Source: an uncultured Paracoccus sp.
GTDB lineage: Bacteria; Pseudomonadota; Alphaproteobacteria; Rhodobacterales; Rhodobacteraceae
Length of the DNA stretch: 64,000 bases
Direction of reading: 5' to 3'
NCBI RefSeq assembly: GCF_947487305.1
Contig: NZ_CANKWH010000016.1
Location: 1-64,000 of the forward strand
Below, piece by piece: positions 17,752 through 29,035 of this stretch (the first letter of the stretch is position 1; each line of letters starts with the position of its first letter). The notes below the pieces were generated by a model that saw only the letters and a program-made list of their open reading frames with translations, did no database searches and had not been told where the DNA came from. Made by a program: the position numbers and the translations under genes.

Positions 17752-18743
17752 CGGCCGCGGATGCGCGGGTCCATCGCGTCGCGGAGGCCGTCGCCGATAT
17801 AGTTCACGCAGAGCACCGTCAGCGAAATGAAGAGCCCCGGCAGGATCACCCGCCACGGATAGAGCACCATCTGGTCCACCGCGTCAAAGAGCAGCCGCCC
17901 CCAGGTCGGGAAGTCGGGCGGGAATCCGAGACCGAGGAAGCTGAGCGCGCTTTCGGTGATGATCGCCGTGGCGATCCCCAGCGTCGCGGCCACCATGATC
18001 GGCGACAGGACGTTCGGCAGAATATGCCGCAGGATCATCCGCCGGGGCGGTGTGCCGATGGACTTGGCAGCCAGGATGAACTCGCGCTCCTTCAGGCCCA
18101 GCACCTCGCCCCGCACGATGCGCGCCGACTGCATCCAGCTGGTCGCGCCGATGGCGGTGACGATCAGGAGGAAGATCCCCATGGCCGGGCCGAAGGTCTG
18201 CGACAGCGGCTCGCGGAAGAGCGTGACCATCAGCAGCAAGAGCGGCAGAAGAGGCAGGGCCAGGAACAGCTCGGTCATGCGCATCAGGGGCGCGTCGAGG
18301 CGGCGGAAATAGCCCGACATGACCCCGATGAAACTGCCCAAGGTGATGGCCAGCGTCATCGCCGTCAGCCCCACCGCGATCGAGACCCGCCCGCCCGACA
18401 TCAGCCGGGCCAGCAAGTCGCGGCCCAACTGATCGGTGCCAAGCGGATGGGCAGCGGTGAAGCCGCTGTTGCGGGCGCGGATGTCCACATAGGTCGGGTC
18501 GATGGTCCAGATCAGCGGCCCGATGGTGACGAACAGGATCACGCCGAGGAACAGGACCAGCGCGACCATGGCGCCGGTATGGCTGCGGAACTGGCGCCAC
18601 ACGTCCAGCCACTGGCTGCGCGTCTCGCCGTCGGCATGGACCGGGTTGTTCGGCGGCAGCTCACCGGTGACCGGGGCGGGGCCGGCGGTCTCGGCGACCA
18701 GCTCGGCGGTGTCCAGCTGCTGCTGGCGTTCGGTCTCAGTCAT
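17748..18743 (-). CDS. Peptide/opine-type ABC transporter permease (DppC/OppC family)
   Basis: The 331-residue inner-membrane protein has the OppC N-terminal domain, the conserved HPLGTDQLGRDLLARLMSGGR segment and the EAA loop with GTPPRRMILRHILPN. It forms the second permease half with the DppB-like protein, whose gene overlaps its start by eight bases. The imported substrate is probably a di- or oligopeptide. Confidence 0.93.
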   Translation of the reverse strand: MTETERQQQLDTAELVAETAGPAPVTGELPPNNPVHADGETRSQWLDVWRQFRSHTGAMVALVLFLGVILFVTIGPLIWTIDPTYVDIRARNSGFTAAHPLGTDQLGRDLLARLMSGGRVSIAVGLTAMTLAITLGSFIGVMSGYFRRLDAPLMRMTELFLALPLLPLLLLMVTLFREPLSQTFGPAMGIFLLIVTAIGATSWMQSARIVRGEVLGLKEREFILAAKSIGTPPRRMILRHILPNVLSPIMVAATLGIATAIITESALSFLGLGFPPDFPTWGRLLFDAVDQMVLYPWRVILPGLFISLTVLCVNYIGDGLRDAMDPRIRGR

Positions 18744-19743
18744 AGCGGATCCGCGGGTCTAGAAGGCCATAGACGATATCGGCGATCAGGGTGAAAGCGA
18801 CGATCAGGATGGCGAAGATGAAGGTCAGGGTCAGCACCATCGGAATGTCGTTGGCATGGATGGCCGAGATCAGAAGCTGGCCAAGCCCGTTCACCTTGAA
18901 CACCTGCTCGGTAATGATGGCACCACCAAAGACCGCGGGCAGCCCCAGCGCGATGACCGTGACCACCGGGATCAGGCTGTTTCTCAGCACGTGTTTCAGC
19001 ACCACGGTCTTTTCCGACAGGCCCTTGGCGCGGGCGGTGCGGACGTAATCCTGGTTCAGGTTGTCCAGCATCGAGGCACGCATGAAGCGGCTGATCTGCG
19101 CGGCGTTGTAGAGCGCCAGAACCGTCACCGGCATGACCATCTGCTTCACCTGCACAAGGAAGCTGGGCCAGTCCCTGACCACATGGGTGGTGTCATAGAT
19201 CGAGGGGAACCATTGCAACTTGACCCCGAAGATGATGATCAGCACCACCCCGGTGAAGAAGGTCGGCATCGAGAAGCCGACCATCGACACGAAGGTGCCC
19301 AGCTGGTCGAACCAGCTGTATTGCTTGTAGGCCGAGATGATCCCGATCGGGATCGCGATCAGCACGCCGATCACGTAGGACATGCCGACCACGGTCAGGG
19401 TCTGCGGCACGCGCTGCGCGATCACGTCAAAGACCGGGCTGCGCGACTGGAAGCTGATGACCCGCTGCATCCCGGCGCTGTAGCTGGTGCCGAAGACCTG
19501 ATCGAACCAGTGCAGCGGCTCGACCCAGAAGAACTGCTTCAGCCACAGCACATAGCGGATGTACCAAGCCTGCCCGAGGCCAAGCGCCTCGCGCATCCGT
19601 TCCTTGACTTCCGGCGGCACGGTCAGCGGCACATCGCCAAGCGGATCGCCGGGCGAGGCTTCCAGCAGCAGGAAGATCACCAGCGAGATGAACAGCAAGG
19701 TCGGAATGGCCAGCAGGGTCCGACGAATGGTGAAGTTCAGCAT
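18736..19743 (-). CDS. Peptide/opine-type ABC transporter permease (DppB/OppB family)
   Basis: The 335-residue permease begins MLNFTIRRTLLAIPTLLFIS and has the DppB EAA loop (ARAKGLSEKTVVLKHVLRN) and C-terminal DPRIRYD. GGAGGG at 19751-19756 is seven bases from the ATG at 19743; a GTG at 19749 is too close to it. The relatively long loop after helix 1 (about 60-105) is typical of the peptide branch. It pairs with the DppC-like protein. Confidence 0.93.
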   Translation of the reverse strand: MLNFTIRRTLLAIPTLLFISLVIFLLLEASPGDPLGDVPLTVPPEVKERMREALGLGQAWYIRYVLWLKQFFWVEPLHWFDQVFGTSYSAGMQRVISFQSRSPVFDVIAQRVPQTLTVVGMSYVIGVLIAIPIGIISAYKQYSWFDQLGTFVSMVGFSMPTFFTGVVLIIIFGVKLQWFPSIYDTTHVVRDWPSFLVQVKQMVMPVTVLALYNAAQISRFMRASMLDNLNQDYVRTARAKGLSEKTVVLKHVLRNSLIPVVTVIALGLPAVFGGAIITEQVFKVNGLGQLLISAIHANDIPMVLTLTFIFAILIVAFTLIADIVYGLLDPRIRYD

Positions 19744-19822
19744 CGCCACGCCCTCCGCATCCGGGGTCGTGACCCATGCCTCATGTCTTTGGTTCCGTTC
19801 ATCAGACCACCCCCAGTGTCAT

Positions 19823-19854
19823 GCGATCCGCGGCTTCTTGCCGTCCGCGGATCG
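19823..19854 (-). other. Hairpin between binding-protein and permease genes
   Basis: A perfect 11-bp stem (gcgatccgcgg/ccgcggatcgc) lies just after the binding-protein stop and lacks a T-run on the minus strand. Such hairpins after binding-protein genes usually protect that part of the mRNA or lower readthrough into permease genes. Confidence 0.5.
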
Positions 19855-19865
19855 CCTGTTTCATG

Positions 19866-21578
19866 TTATTCGGCCGCGCGCGACCAGTCGGCGACATTCC
19901 AGAACTCGCTGTCCCAAGCGTTCATCTGGACACCAGCCAGCGCATTCGAGCTGACCGAGACGCGGCCCCGCGCGATCAGCGGCAGCAGCACCATCTCGTC
20001 GCGGGTCAGCATAAGGTTCATCGTCTTGGCCAGCTCCGCCCGTGCCTCGAGCCCGGCCGTCTTGCCCATCTCGACCGACATCGCGTCGAAGGTCTCGCTG
20101 CAGAAGCGGGCGGCGTTCTCGCCCTGCCACTGGTTCTCGGGGCTGGGGATCGAGGCGCAGGTATGTTCGGACAGGAAGCTGCCCGGATCGGTGCCGTCAT
20201 AGACATCCGTGTACATCTCGACATCGGCATAGAACTTGACCAGCGTGTCGGGCGAGCCGGGATCGCTGCCAAAGAAGACGCTGGCATCGATGGTCTTCAG
20301 CTCGGTCTCCACGCCGATCTCGGTCCACCACTGCTTGATCAGCGCCTGAAAGTCCTGACGCACCGGATTCACCGAGGTCTGGAACAGCATCTTTAGGCGC
20401 TGACCGTCCTTCTCGCGGATGCCGTCGCCGCCCGGCACCCAGCCGGCCTCGTCCAGCAGCGCCTTGGCGCCTTCGATGTCCTGCGTCAGGCAGTCGGGAT
20501 TGTCGGCGGCGAAGATCTCGGGGGCGGGGACCATGTTGCAGGTCGCGCGGCCGGTATCGCCATAGCCGATCTCGTTCAGCAGTTGACGGTCGATCGCCAT
20601 GGACAGCGCCCGACGGACCTTCACATCCGAGAGGATCGGGTGCGGATGGGCCAGCGTCGAGCGTTCGCCTTCGGGCAGGCTCGACGAGGGGTCGGTCATG
20701 TTCAGCTTGATATGCTCGACCGTGGCGCCGAAATCGACCTCGAGCTTGCCCTTGCCGGCGGCCAGCATCCCGTCCAGCACGTCGGGCGCGATCTGGATGT
20801 TCCAGGCATAGTCATATTCACCGGTCTCCAGCACCGCCCGCGCCGCCGCCGAACTGTCGCCGCCGCCTTTCAGGTTCACGGTGGCAAAGGCGGGCTTGTC
20901 GGCCTCGCGATATTCGGGATTGGCGTCCAGCGAGGCCACGTCATTGGTGCGGAAATCGGTCACGCGGAAGGGGCCGGTGCCGATGGGGCCGAAATTCTGC
21001 GCGGTGCAGCTGGCCGAGGCGGCTCCCATGCAGGATTCGAACTGCGCCTTTTGCAGCACCGGGGCCTGGCTGCCGACAAAGGCGTCGAAGGGATTGGGGC
21101 GCGGGCCGTCATAGGTGATCTTGACGGTCAGCGGATCGACCGCTTCGATCGAGGTGATGCCGCTGAACTTGGCGGCCTGGGCACAGCCACCCTCATCATT
21201 CATGCAGTAATCGGCGGTGAATTTCACATCATCGGCGGTGACCGGCGTGCCGTCCGACCATTTAAGACCTTCCTTCAGCTTCCAGGTGATACTGGTCATG
21301 TCTTCCGAGATGCCGCCATTTTCGAGGCTGGGGATCTCGGCCGCAAGCCGGGGGATGATGCTGCCATCGGGGGCGAATGCCGCCAGCGGCTCGAGGATCA
21401 GGGACGAAGCCAGCATGTCCTTGGTGCCGGTCGACAGGTAGACATTCAGGGTCGAAGGGGCCTGCCACAGAAGCAGATTCAGCTGCCCATCGCTGCCGCG
21501 CTCGGCCATCGCGGTTGTTGCAAGGCCCATACCGGCCAATGCGGTTGCCGCGAAGAGTTGCGTGGTTCGTCTGGTCAT
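19866..21578 (-). CDS. Peptide ABC transporter substrate-binding protein, paralogue 1
   Basis: The 570-residue protein is a family-5 extracellular solute-binding protein (DppA/OppA type). It has a Sec signal peptide ending ATTAMA before ERGSDG, and the mature protein contains WSDGTPVTADDVKFTADYC and the family-5 core. The start at 21578 has AGGGAGG eight bases upstream. It is strikingly similar along its whole length to the protein encoded just upstream (21657-23360), so the two arose by tandem duplication. Four or more conserved Cys in the mature part may form disulfides in the periplasm. Confidence 0.92.
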   Translation of the reverse strand: MTRRTTQLFAATALAGMGLATTAMAERGSDGQLNLLLWQAPSTLNVYLSTGTKDMLASSLILEPLAAFAPDGSIIPRLAAEIPSLENGGISEDMTSITWKLKEGLKWSDGTPVTADDVKFTADYCMNDEGGCAQAAKFSGITSIEAVDPLTVKITYDGPRPNPFDAFVGSQAPVLQKAQFESCMGAASASCTAQNFGPIGTGPFRVTDFRTNDVASLDANPEYREADKPAFATVNLKGGGDSSAAARAVLETGEYDYAWNIQIAPDVLDGMLAAGKGKLEVDFGATVEHIKLNMTDPSSSLPEGERSTLAHPHPILSDVKVRRALSMAIDRQLLNEIGYGDTGRATCNMVPAPEIFAADNPDCLTQDIEGAKALLDEAGWVPGGDGIREKDGQRLKMLFQTSVNPVRQDFQALIKQWWTEIGVETELKTIDASVFFGSDPGSPDTLVKFYADVEMYTDVYDGTDPGSFLSEHTCASIPSPENQWQGENAARFCSETFDAMSVEMGKTAGLEARAELAKTMNLMLTRDEMVLLPLIARGRVSVSSNALAGVQMNAWDSEFWNVADWSRAAE

Positions 21579-21603
21579 CGGATCATACCTCCCTGTGGTT
21601 CCG

Positions 21604-21640
21604 AAAAACTGTGCGGCCCTGCTGGGCGCAGGGCCGCACA
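21604..21640 (-). terminator. Terminator between the two binding-protein genes
   Basis: On the minus strand a perfect 12-bp stem (tgtgcggccctg/cagggccgcaca, 21610-21640, 7-base loop) runs into TTTTT (21608-21604). It would end a large part of the transcripts of the first binding-protein gene before the second. Confidence 0.75.
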
Positions 21641-21656
21641 TCGGGTCAAGGATGCA

Positions 21657-23360
21657 TCACTGTGCGACGCGATGCCAGTCTGCGGCGTTCCACAGCTCGC
21701 TGTCCCAAGTGTTCAGGATGACACCGCCAAGCGTGTTCGAATGCGCCGAGACGCGACCGCGATCGACCAGCGGGACGATGACCATGCTGTCCTTGGTCAG
21801 CATGTCGTTCATCTGTTTCGCCAGCGTGGCGCGGGCCTCGATCTCGCCGGTCTTGCCCAGTTCGACGACCTTGGCGTCATAGGCCTCGTCGCAGAAACGG
21901 TTCACGTTCTCGCCCTGCCACTGATCCTCGGGGCTGGGGATCTTCTCGCAGGTATATTGCGCCAGGTAGGGCTCGGGATCGGTGCCGTCGAAGTTGTTGG
22001 CGTACATTTCCACGTCGGCATAGAACTTCTGGAAGGTGTCGGGCGAACCCGCGTCACCGCCGAAGAAGACCGAGCCATCGACGGTCTTCAGCTCGGTATC
22101 GACCCCGATTTCCGACCACCACTGCTTGACCAGCGCCTGGAAGTCCTGGCGCACGGCATTGACGCTGGTCTGGTAGAGCAGCTTCAGCTTCATGCCGTCC
22201 TTCTCGCGGATGCCGTCGCCTCCGACGGTCCAGCCGGCCTCTTCCAGCAGCGCCTTGGCGCCCTCGATGTCCTGCGGGATGCAGTCGGTATTGTCCGAGG
22301 CGAACAGCTCGGGCGCCGGCACCAGGTTGCAGGTCGGGCGGCCAGCGGTGCCGTAACCCACTTCGGTCAGCAGCGTGCGGTCGATGGCCATGGACAGCGC
22401 CCGACGGACCTTTTCATCCGACAGGATCGGGTGCGGATGCTTGGTGGTCGAGCGTTCGCCCTCGGGCAGGCTCGAGGACGGGTCGGTCAGGTTCATCTCG
22501 ATCCGCTCGACCAGCGTGCCGAAGCCGGTCACAAGCTTGCCCTTGCCGGCGGCTTCCATGCTGGCCAGCACGTCGGGTGCCAGCTGCAGGTTCCAGGCAT
22601 AGTCGAACTCGCCGGTTTCCAGCACCGCCCGGCCCGCCGCTGCGGCATCGCCGCCGCCCTTGAGGTTCACCGTCGCGAAGGCCGGCTTCGACGCATCGCG
22701 ATATTCGGGGTTGGCTTCCAGCGACACCACGTCATTGGTCTTGAACTCGGTGACGCGGAAGGGGCCGGTGCCGATCGGGTTGAAGTTCTGCTCGGTGCAG
22801 CTCGAGGCATTCGAGCCGAGGCAGGGCTCGAACTGGGCCTTTTGCAGGATTGGCGAGGTGGCGCCGGTGAAGGCGGTGAAGGGGTTCGAACGCGGTTCCT
22901 TGAAGTTGATCTTGATGGTCAGCGCGTCCGGCGTCTCGATATTGTCGATGCCCTCGTAACGCGCGGCCTGGGCGCAACCCACATCGGGGTTGATGCAATA
23001 GCTGGCGGTGAACTTGGCATCCTCCGAGGTGACGGGCGTGCCGTCGGACCATTTCAGCCCTTCCTGCAGCTTCCAGGTGATCGATTTCAGATCCTCGCTG
23101 ATGCCGCCGTTCTCGAGGCTCGGGATCTCGGCCGCCAGTTTCGGGATGACCTCGCCCTTCTCGTTGAAGCCGGCCAGCCCTTCCAGCACCAGGCTCGAGG
23201 CTTCGACGTCCTTGGTGCCCGAGGACAGGTAGGGGTTCATCGTCGACGGCGCCTGCCAGTAGATGATGTTCACCTGTCCGTCGGTGCCGCGCTCGGCAAA
23301 GGCGGCGGGGGCCATGACCGCGGTTGCGGCGGCGCCCAGCAGGATGGTTCTGAGTTTCAT
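21657..23360 (-). CDS. Peptide ABC transporter substrate-binding protein, paralogue 2
   Basis: The 567-residue family-5 solute-binding protein has a Sec signal peptide (MKLRTILLGAAATAVMAPAAFA, cleaved before ERGTDG) and the same motif order as its neighbour, including NEKGEVIPKLAAEIPSLENGG. It is the first gene of the minus-strand peptide importer operon; AAGGAG sits before the ATG. A terminator after it suggests it is made in excess of the downstream proteins, as expected for a periplasmic binding protein. Confidence 0.93.
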   Translation of the reverse strand: MKLRTILLGAAATAVMAPAAFAERGTDGQVNIIYWQAPSTMNPYLSSGTKDVEASSLVLEGLAGFNEKGEVIPKLAAEIPSLENGGISEDLKSITWKLQEGLKWSDGTPVTSEDAKFTASYCINPDVGCAQAARYEGIDNIETPDALTIKINFKEPRSNPFTAFTGATSPILQKAQFEPCLGSNASSCTEQNFNPIGTGPFRVTEFKTNDVVSLEANPEYRDASKPAFATVNLKGGGDAAAAGRAVLETGEFDYAWNLQLAPDVLASMEAAGKGKLVTGFGTLVERIEMNLTDPSSSLPEGERSTTKHPHPILSDEKVRRALSMAIDRTLLTEVGYGTAGRPTCNLVPAPELFASDNTDCIPQDIEGAKALLEEAGWTVGGDGIREKDGMKLKLLYQTSVNAVRQDFQALVKQWWSEIGVDTELKTVDGSVFFGGDAGSPDTFQKFYADVEMYANNFDGTDPEPYLAQYTCEKIPSPEDQWQGENVNRFCDEAYDAKVVELGKTGEIEARATLAKQMNDMLTKDSMVIVPLVDRGRVSAHSNTLGGVILNTWDSELWNAADWHRVAQ

Positions 23361-23632
23361 GAAACAAGCTCCTTGTTGGAAAACCCGGTCAGCGGGCAGT
23401 CAAACGCAGGGCGCGCGTCTTTGTGGCGTCGTTCTGACTTGGCGGCGTCGATGGCCGTCACTCCCCTGGCGTTCACCTTCCGGCCTCGTTGAGCGGGCGG
23501 AATGGGGTCAGTTTCAGCCGAGACCGTTTCGGAAATCAAGCTTAATTGCGGTTTGAGCAGATCGGGGTTTCAGGTTTGACTTTTGAGGCCGACCCGTTAA
23601 CCATCTGCCGATCATCATGGATGGGAACGCCG

Positions 23633-25465
<1,833 letters not shown>

Positions 25466-25483
25466 GCAGGGGTCGGCGCCGGC

Positions 25484-26593
25484 TCAGGCGCTGGCCACGA
25501 CCGCCAGGTTGCCATGCGTGACGGGCGCGCGGCGCTGCTGTTTTTCCTTCATCATCAACAGGTCCGACAGGTTCAGCCCGTCCTGCAGCGCGGCCTGCGA
25601 CCGGGCGTAATGGCTGCCGAAGGTCAGCGTGACCGGCAGGCGCGTGCCGCCGCCCAGATCGACGGTGATGCCGGCAATCTGGTGGCAGACCCGCTCCATC
25701 ACCCGGCGGCTGTCCTCGGGGGCGACATCGCGCAGGATCATGACGAACTCGTCCCCGCCGACGCGGGCGGCCAGATCGCCGCTGTGCAAGACCCGGCGCA
25801 TCGCCTCGGCCACCGCGATCAGGCAGCGATCGCCGACCTGATGACCGTGGCTTTCGTTGAAGGCCTTGAACTGGTCGATATCGGCGCTGATGACCACCGC
25901 CCCCGCATCTCTGGGCGCCACCGCCTGCCATTTCTCGTAAGCGACGCTGAGACCGCGCCGATTCAAGAGCCCGGTCAGCGGGTCGCGCATCGCCAGACGC
26001 GAGAACTTGCGCTCCATCGAGATGGTGCGCAGCGCACCGATCAGCAGCGAGCCGAGGAACACCATGCCGACGACATTGCCGATGGCGACATAATGCAGAT
26101 AGCCACGGGAGAGGGCGCGCAGGAAATAGTCGGGCCAGATCAACGCCACGACCAGATAGGCCGACATCGACAGGCCCAGCAGAGCCAACGGGATCGTCGC
26201 ATCGGCATCCCGCTCGACCAGTGAGGCAAAGGCGCGGCGCCAGACGACCGAGACGACGAAACTGACCACCATCGACGAGACGCCGATCACCACGCCATCG
26301 CCGCCGATCTGGACCCGGAACAGGATCGCCACGACGACCGTCGCGGTTCCCGCGACCAGCCCGAAAAGGCCGGTGCTGAGACCGATGAACAGGCTGCGCA
26401 GGTCGAAGAAGACGCCTTCCTGCAGATGCAGCGGCGACAGCATGGCGGTGCAGCAACCGATGCCGAAGATCAGCCCGAGCAGGGTCGAGCGCAGATGGCC
26501 GGGCCCGGTGCGACGGATCAGACCCCCCGCCATGAGCGAGCAGATCGACACGAGGCCGAACTGGTTGAGGACCACAAGTGCATCGCCGATCAT
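25484..26593 (-). CDS. Membrane-bound diguanylate cyclase (GGDEF) with 5TM-type sensor domain
   Basis: The 369-residue protein has five to six N-terminal membrane helices resembling the 5TM sensor of LytS/YhcK (about 1-190), then a GGDEF domain (about 200-350) starting at RDPLTGLLNRRG. The active site is intact (RVGGDEFVM), so it should make cyclic di-GMP. The product-inhibition I-site is degenerate: HSGD stands where RxxD is expected five residues before GGDEF. A CtrA-type box lies about 110 bases upstream. The signal sensed is unknown. Confidence 0.9.
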   Translation of the reverse strand: MIGDALVVLNQFGLVSICSLMAGGLIRRTGPGHLRSTLLGLIFGIGCCTAMLSPLHLQEGVFFDLRSLFIGLSTGLFGLVAGTATVVVAILFRVQIGGDGVVIGVSSMVVSFVVSVVWRRAFASLVERDADATIPLALLGLSMSAYLVVALIWPDYFLRALSRGYLHYVAIGNVVGMVFLGSLLIGALRTISMERKFSRLAMRDPLTGLLNRRGLSVAYEKWQAVAPRDAGAVVISADIDQFKAFNESHGHQVGDRCLIAVAEAMRRVLHSGDLAARVGGDEFVMILRDVAPEDSRRVMERVCHQIAGITVDLGGGTRLPVTLTFGSHYARSQAALQDGLNLSDLLMMKEKQQRRAPVTHGNLAVVASA

Positions 26594-26698
26594 TCAGACT
26601 GCTTTCCGGGCAACGGCCCCTGACTGCCGCCCGGGCCCACAGGGCGGACCGGATGGACCTCGTTAACGTTTCCGATCACCCTGTTTAGGGTCAGGAGA

Positions 26699-26714
26699 GT
26701 TAACAAATAATTAA
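26699..26714 (-). promoter_or_regulatory. CtrA-type box (TTAA-N7-TTAAC)
   Basis: Read on the minus strand the sequence is TTAATTATTTGTTAAC, an exact match to the alphaproteobacterial CtrA consensus. It is oriented toward the diguanylate cyclase gene, 106-121 bases before its start, in an AT-rich part of the 279-base intergenic region. It is 159 bases from the divergent M20 gene. CtrA control is inference. Confidence 0.5.
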
Positions 26715-26872
26715 TTGATTAATTTTGTGCCCGGAAGCGGCGGAATTTTGCTGCGACATAATGCGCGATGGAGATAGTGTTTCGATGAAGGTCCGGCGCC
26801 GGGGCTGATCCGCGCCCGGCCCATTGCGACCCGCGCCGAAATCCTTACCCTGTCCGGCGAAGGAGAACCGAG

Positions 26873-28039
26873 ATGCCAGTCAAGAACCGATTTGCCGAAC
26901 TGCTGCCCGAGATCACGGCATGGCGGCGCGATTTCCACCAACACCCCGAGCTTCTCTACGACGTTCATCGCACCGCCGGCCGCGTGGCAGAATTGCTGCG
27001 CGAGTTCGGCGTTGACGAGGTGGTTGAGGGCATCGGGCAGACCGGGGTTGTCGGTGTGATCCGTGGCAAGACCGACAGCAAGGGCCGGGTCATCGGGCTG
27101 CGCGCCGATATGGACGCGCTGCCGATCATCGAGCAGACCGGCGTGGAATATGCCTCGAAGACCCCGGGCAAGATGCATGCCTGCGGCCATGACGGCCATA
27201 CGGCGATGCTGCTGGGCGCGGCCAAGTATCTGGCCGAAACCCGCAACTTCGACGGCACCGCCGTGGTCATCTTCCAGCCGGCCGAAGAGGGCGGGGCCGG
27301 GGGGTTGGCGATGATCGAGGACGGGCTGGTCGATCGCTGGGGCATTCAGGAATTCTATGGCATGCACAACATGCCGGGGATGCCGGTCGGCAGCTTCTCG
27401 ATCCGTCCGGGCGCGATGATGGCGGCGGCTGACCAGTTCGACATCACCGTTACCGGCAAGGGCGGCCATGCGGCGAAGCCGCAATCCACCATAGACCCGG
27501 TGCTGGTCTCGGCCCAGATCATCACCGCGCTGCAATCGATCGTCTCGCGCAATGTCGATCCGCTGAAGAATGCCGTGGTCTCGACCTGCGTGGTCTCGAC
27601 CGATTCCACTGCCTACAATGTCATCCCGCAGGTGGTGCAACTGAAGGGCACCGCGCGCAGCCTTGACCCGGATGTGCGCACCCAGCTGGAAGAGGGGATC
27701 ACCCGCATCGCGACCAATGTCGCCGCCGCCTTCGGCGCCAAGGCCGAGGTGGTCTACCATCGCGGCTATCCGGTCACGATGAACAATGAAGAGGCGACGG
27801 TCTGGGCCGCCGACGTGGCGCGCGGCATCGCCGGTGACATCAACATGGACATGGAGCCGATGATGGGCGGCGAGGATTTCAGCTATATGCTGAACGAGCG
27901 CCCCGGGGCCTATATCTGGGTCGGCAATGGCGATACGGCCATGGTTCATCACCCGGCCTATAACTTCAACGACGAGACCATTCCGGCCGGCAGCAGCTGG
28001 TATGCCGGCATGGTCGAGGCGCGGATGCCTGCGGCCTGA
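26873..28039 (+). CDS. M20 family amidohydrolase (hippurate hydrolase/aminoacylase-like)
   Basis: The 388-residue cytoplasmic enzyme shows RRDFHQHPEL, RADMDALPI, MHACGHDGHTAML (metal ligands in HACGHD, about 102-107), FQPAEEG (catalytic Glu at about 138-139) and the late MMGGEDFSYML segment. This is the M20D pattern of enzymes that remove acyl groups from N-acyl amino acids. The start has GGCGAAGGAGAA upstream. It stands alone and converges with efp over a shared terminator. Its substrate is unknown. Confidence 0.92.
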   Translation: MPVKNRFAELLPEITAWRRDFHQHPELLYDVHRTAGRVAELLREFGVDEVVEGIGQTGVVGVIRGKTDSKGRVIGLRADMDALPIIEQTGVEYASKTPGKMHACGHDGHTAMLLGAAKYLAETRNFDGTAVVIFQPAEEGGAGGLAMIEDGLVDRWGIQEFYGMHNMPGMPVGSFSIRPGAMMAAADQFDITVTGKGGHAAKPQSTIDPVLVSAQIITALQSIVSRNVDPLKNAVVSTCVVSTDSTAYNVIPQVVQLKGTARSLDPDVRTQLEEGITRIATNVAAAFGAKAEVVYHRGYPVTMNNEEATVWAADVARGIAGDINMDMEPMMGGEDFSYMLNERPGAYIWVGNGDTAMVHHPAYNFNDETIPAGSSWYAGMVEARMPAA

Positions 28040-28062
28040 TGTCGCGCCGGGGATGATCCCGG

Positions 28063-28107
28063 ATAAAAGAAAGCGCCCCGGAAGCCTGGCTCCGGGGCGC
28101 GTTTACT
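28063..28107. terminator. Bidirectional terminator between the M20 gene and efp
   Basis: A perfect 10-bp stem (gcgccccgga, 28073-28082; tccggggcgc, 28091-28100) has an A-rich flank on the left (TAAAAGAAA, giving TTTCTTTTA for the minus strand) and GTTTACTT on the right. It serves both converging genes. Confidence 0.75.
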
Positions 28108-28126
28108 TGAACCGTTACGCGACGTA

Positions 28127-28690
28127 TTAGGCGCGCTCGCTGTATTCGAAGGTTTCGGTGTTGACGATGATGTCCTCGCCCTCGCCGACGAAGGGCGGGA
28201 TCGTGATGCGGACGCCATTGTCCAGAATCGCCGGCTTGTAGCTGTTGGCGGCGGTCTGGCCCTTCACCACCGGCTCGGTCTCGACGACCTTGCAGGTGAC
28301 TTTCTGCGGGATCGACACCGACAAAGCCTCGTCGCCGTAATATTCGACGGTTGCGGTCATGCCATCCTGCAGGAAGGGGCGGCGATCGCCCAGCAGATCG
28401 GCGTCCAGTTCCGTCTGCTCATAGGTTTCGCTGTCCATAAAGACCAGCTTGCCATCGGATTCATACAGGAATTGCTGGTCCTTCTGCTCCAGCCGCACCT
28501 GCTCGACCTTGTCTTCGCTGCGGAAGCGCTCGTTCAGCTTGCGGCCGTCGCGCAGGTTCTTCAGCTCGACCTGGGCGAAGGCGCCGCCCTTGCCGGGCTT
28601 CACATGGTTGACCTTGACGGCTGCCCAGAGGCCCCCGTCATGCTCCAGCGTATTGCCGGGACGAATCTCGTTGCCGTTGATCTTGGGCAT
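28127..28690 (-). CDS. efp: Elongation factor P
   Basis: The 187-residue EF-P ([20 protein letters not shown]) relieves ribosome stalling at polyproline. The tip of domain I reads VKPGKGGAF, with Lys34 at the modified position. Lys here fits lysylation or an unmodified state rather than the Arg type. The start at 28690 gives the family length; an upstream in-frame extension is rejected. Confidence 0.96.
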   Translation of the reverse strand: MPKINGNEIRPGNTLEHDGGLWAAVKVNHVKPGKGGAFAQVELKNLRDGRKLNERFRSEDKVEQVRLEQKDQQFLYESDGKLVFMDSETYEQTELDADLLGDRRPFLQDGMTATVEYYGDEALSVSIPQKVTCKVVETEPVVKGQTAANSYKPAILDNGVRITIPPFVGEGEDIIVNTETFEYSERA

Positions 28691-29035
28691 TTGAAACCTT
28701 GCAAATAGTGCGGAATTTTCGGGCATGCGCCGGTTGACCGGCAATCGCGCGCACCTATATCGGTGCCGGGCCGGGCTGGCAACCTTTTGCGGGTTGACGG
28801 CGTTTGCCCTAGCTTACCGGCGCTGTCGCGCAACCGCAAGAAGATGTCGGTCTTGGAATAAAGTCTTGCCGGATGTGTCGATATGCAGTTACTGCATGGC
28901 TGTTCTGCACTGGAAGGCATACCGAATCAGGGGTTTGATCGGCTAATCAATGCGGCACCGCAGAAACGCCGGTCGAACAAAACGAACGGCAGGTCCGATG
29001 GGCCGGCTGCTAATCAGAATAACAGGACGAACGAC

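Noticed and set aside
20583..23492. Very long open plus-strand frame (969 codons) opposite the two binding-protein genes
   Set aside because: It is a mirror of GC-rich minus-strand genes that have signal peptides, domains and ribosome binding sites; the plus-strand translation has no domain.
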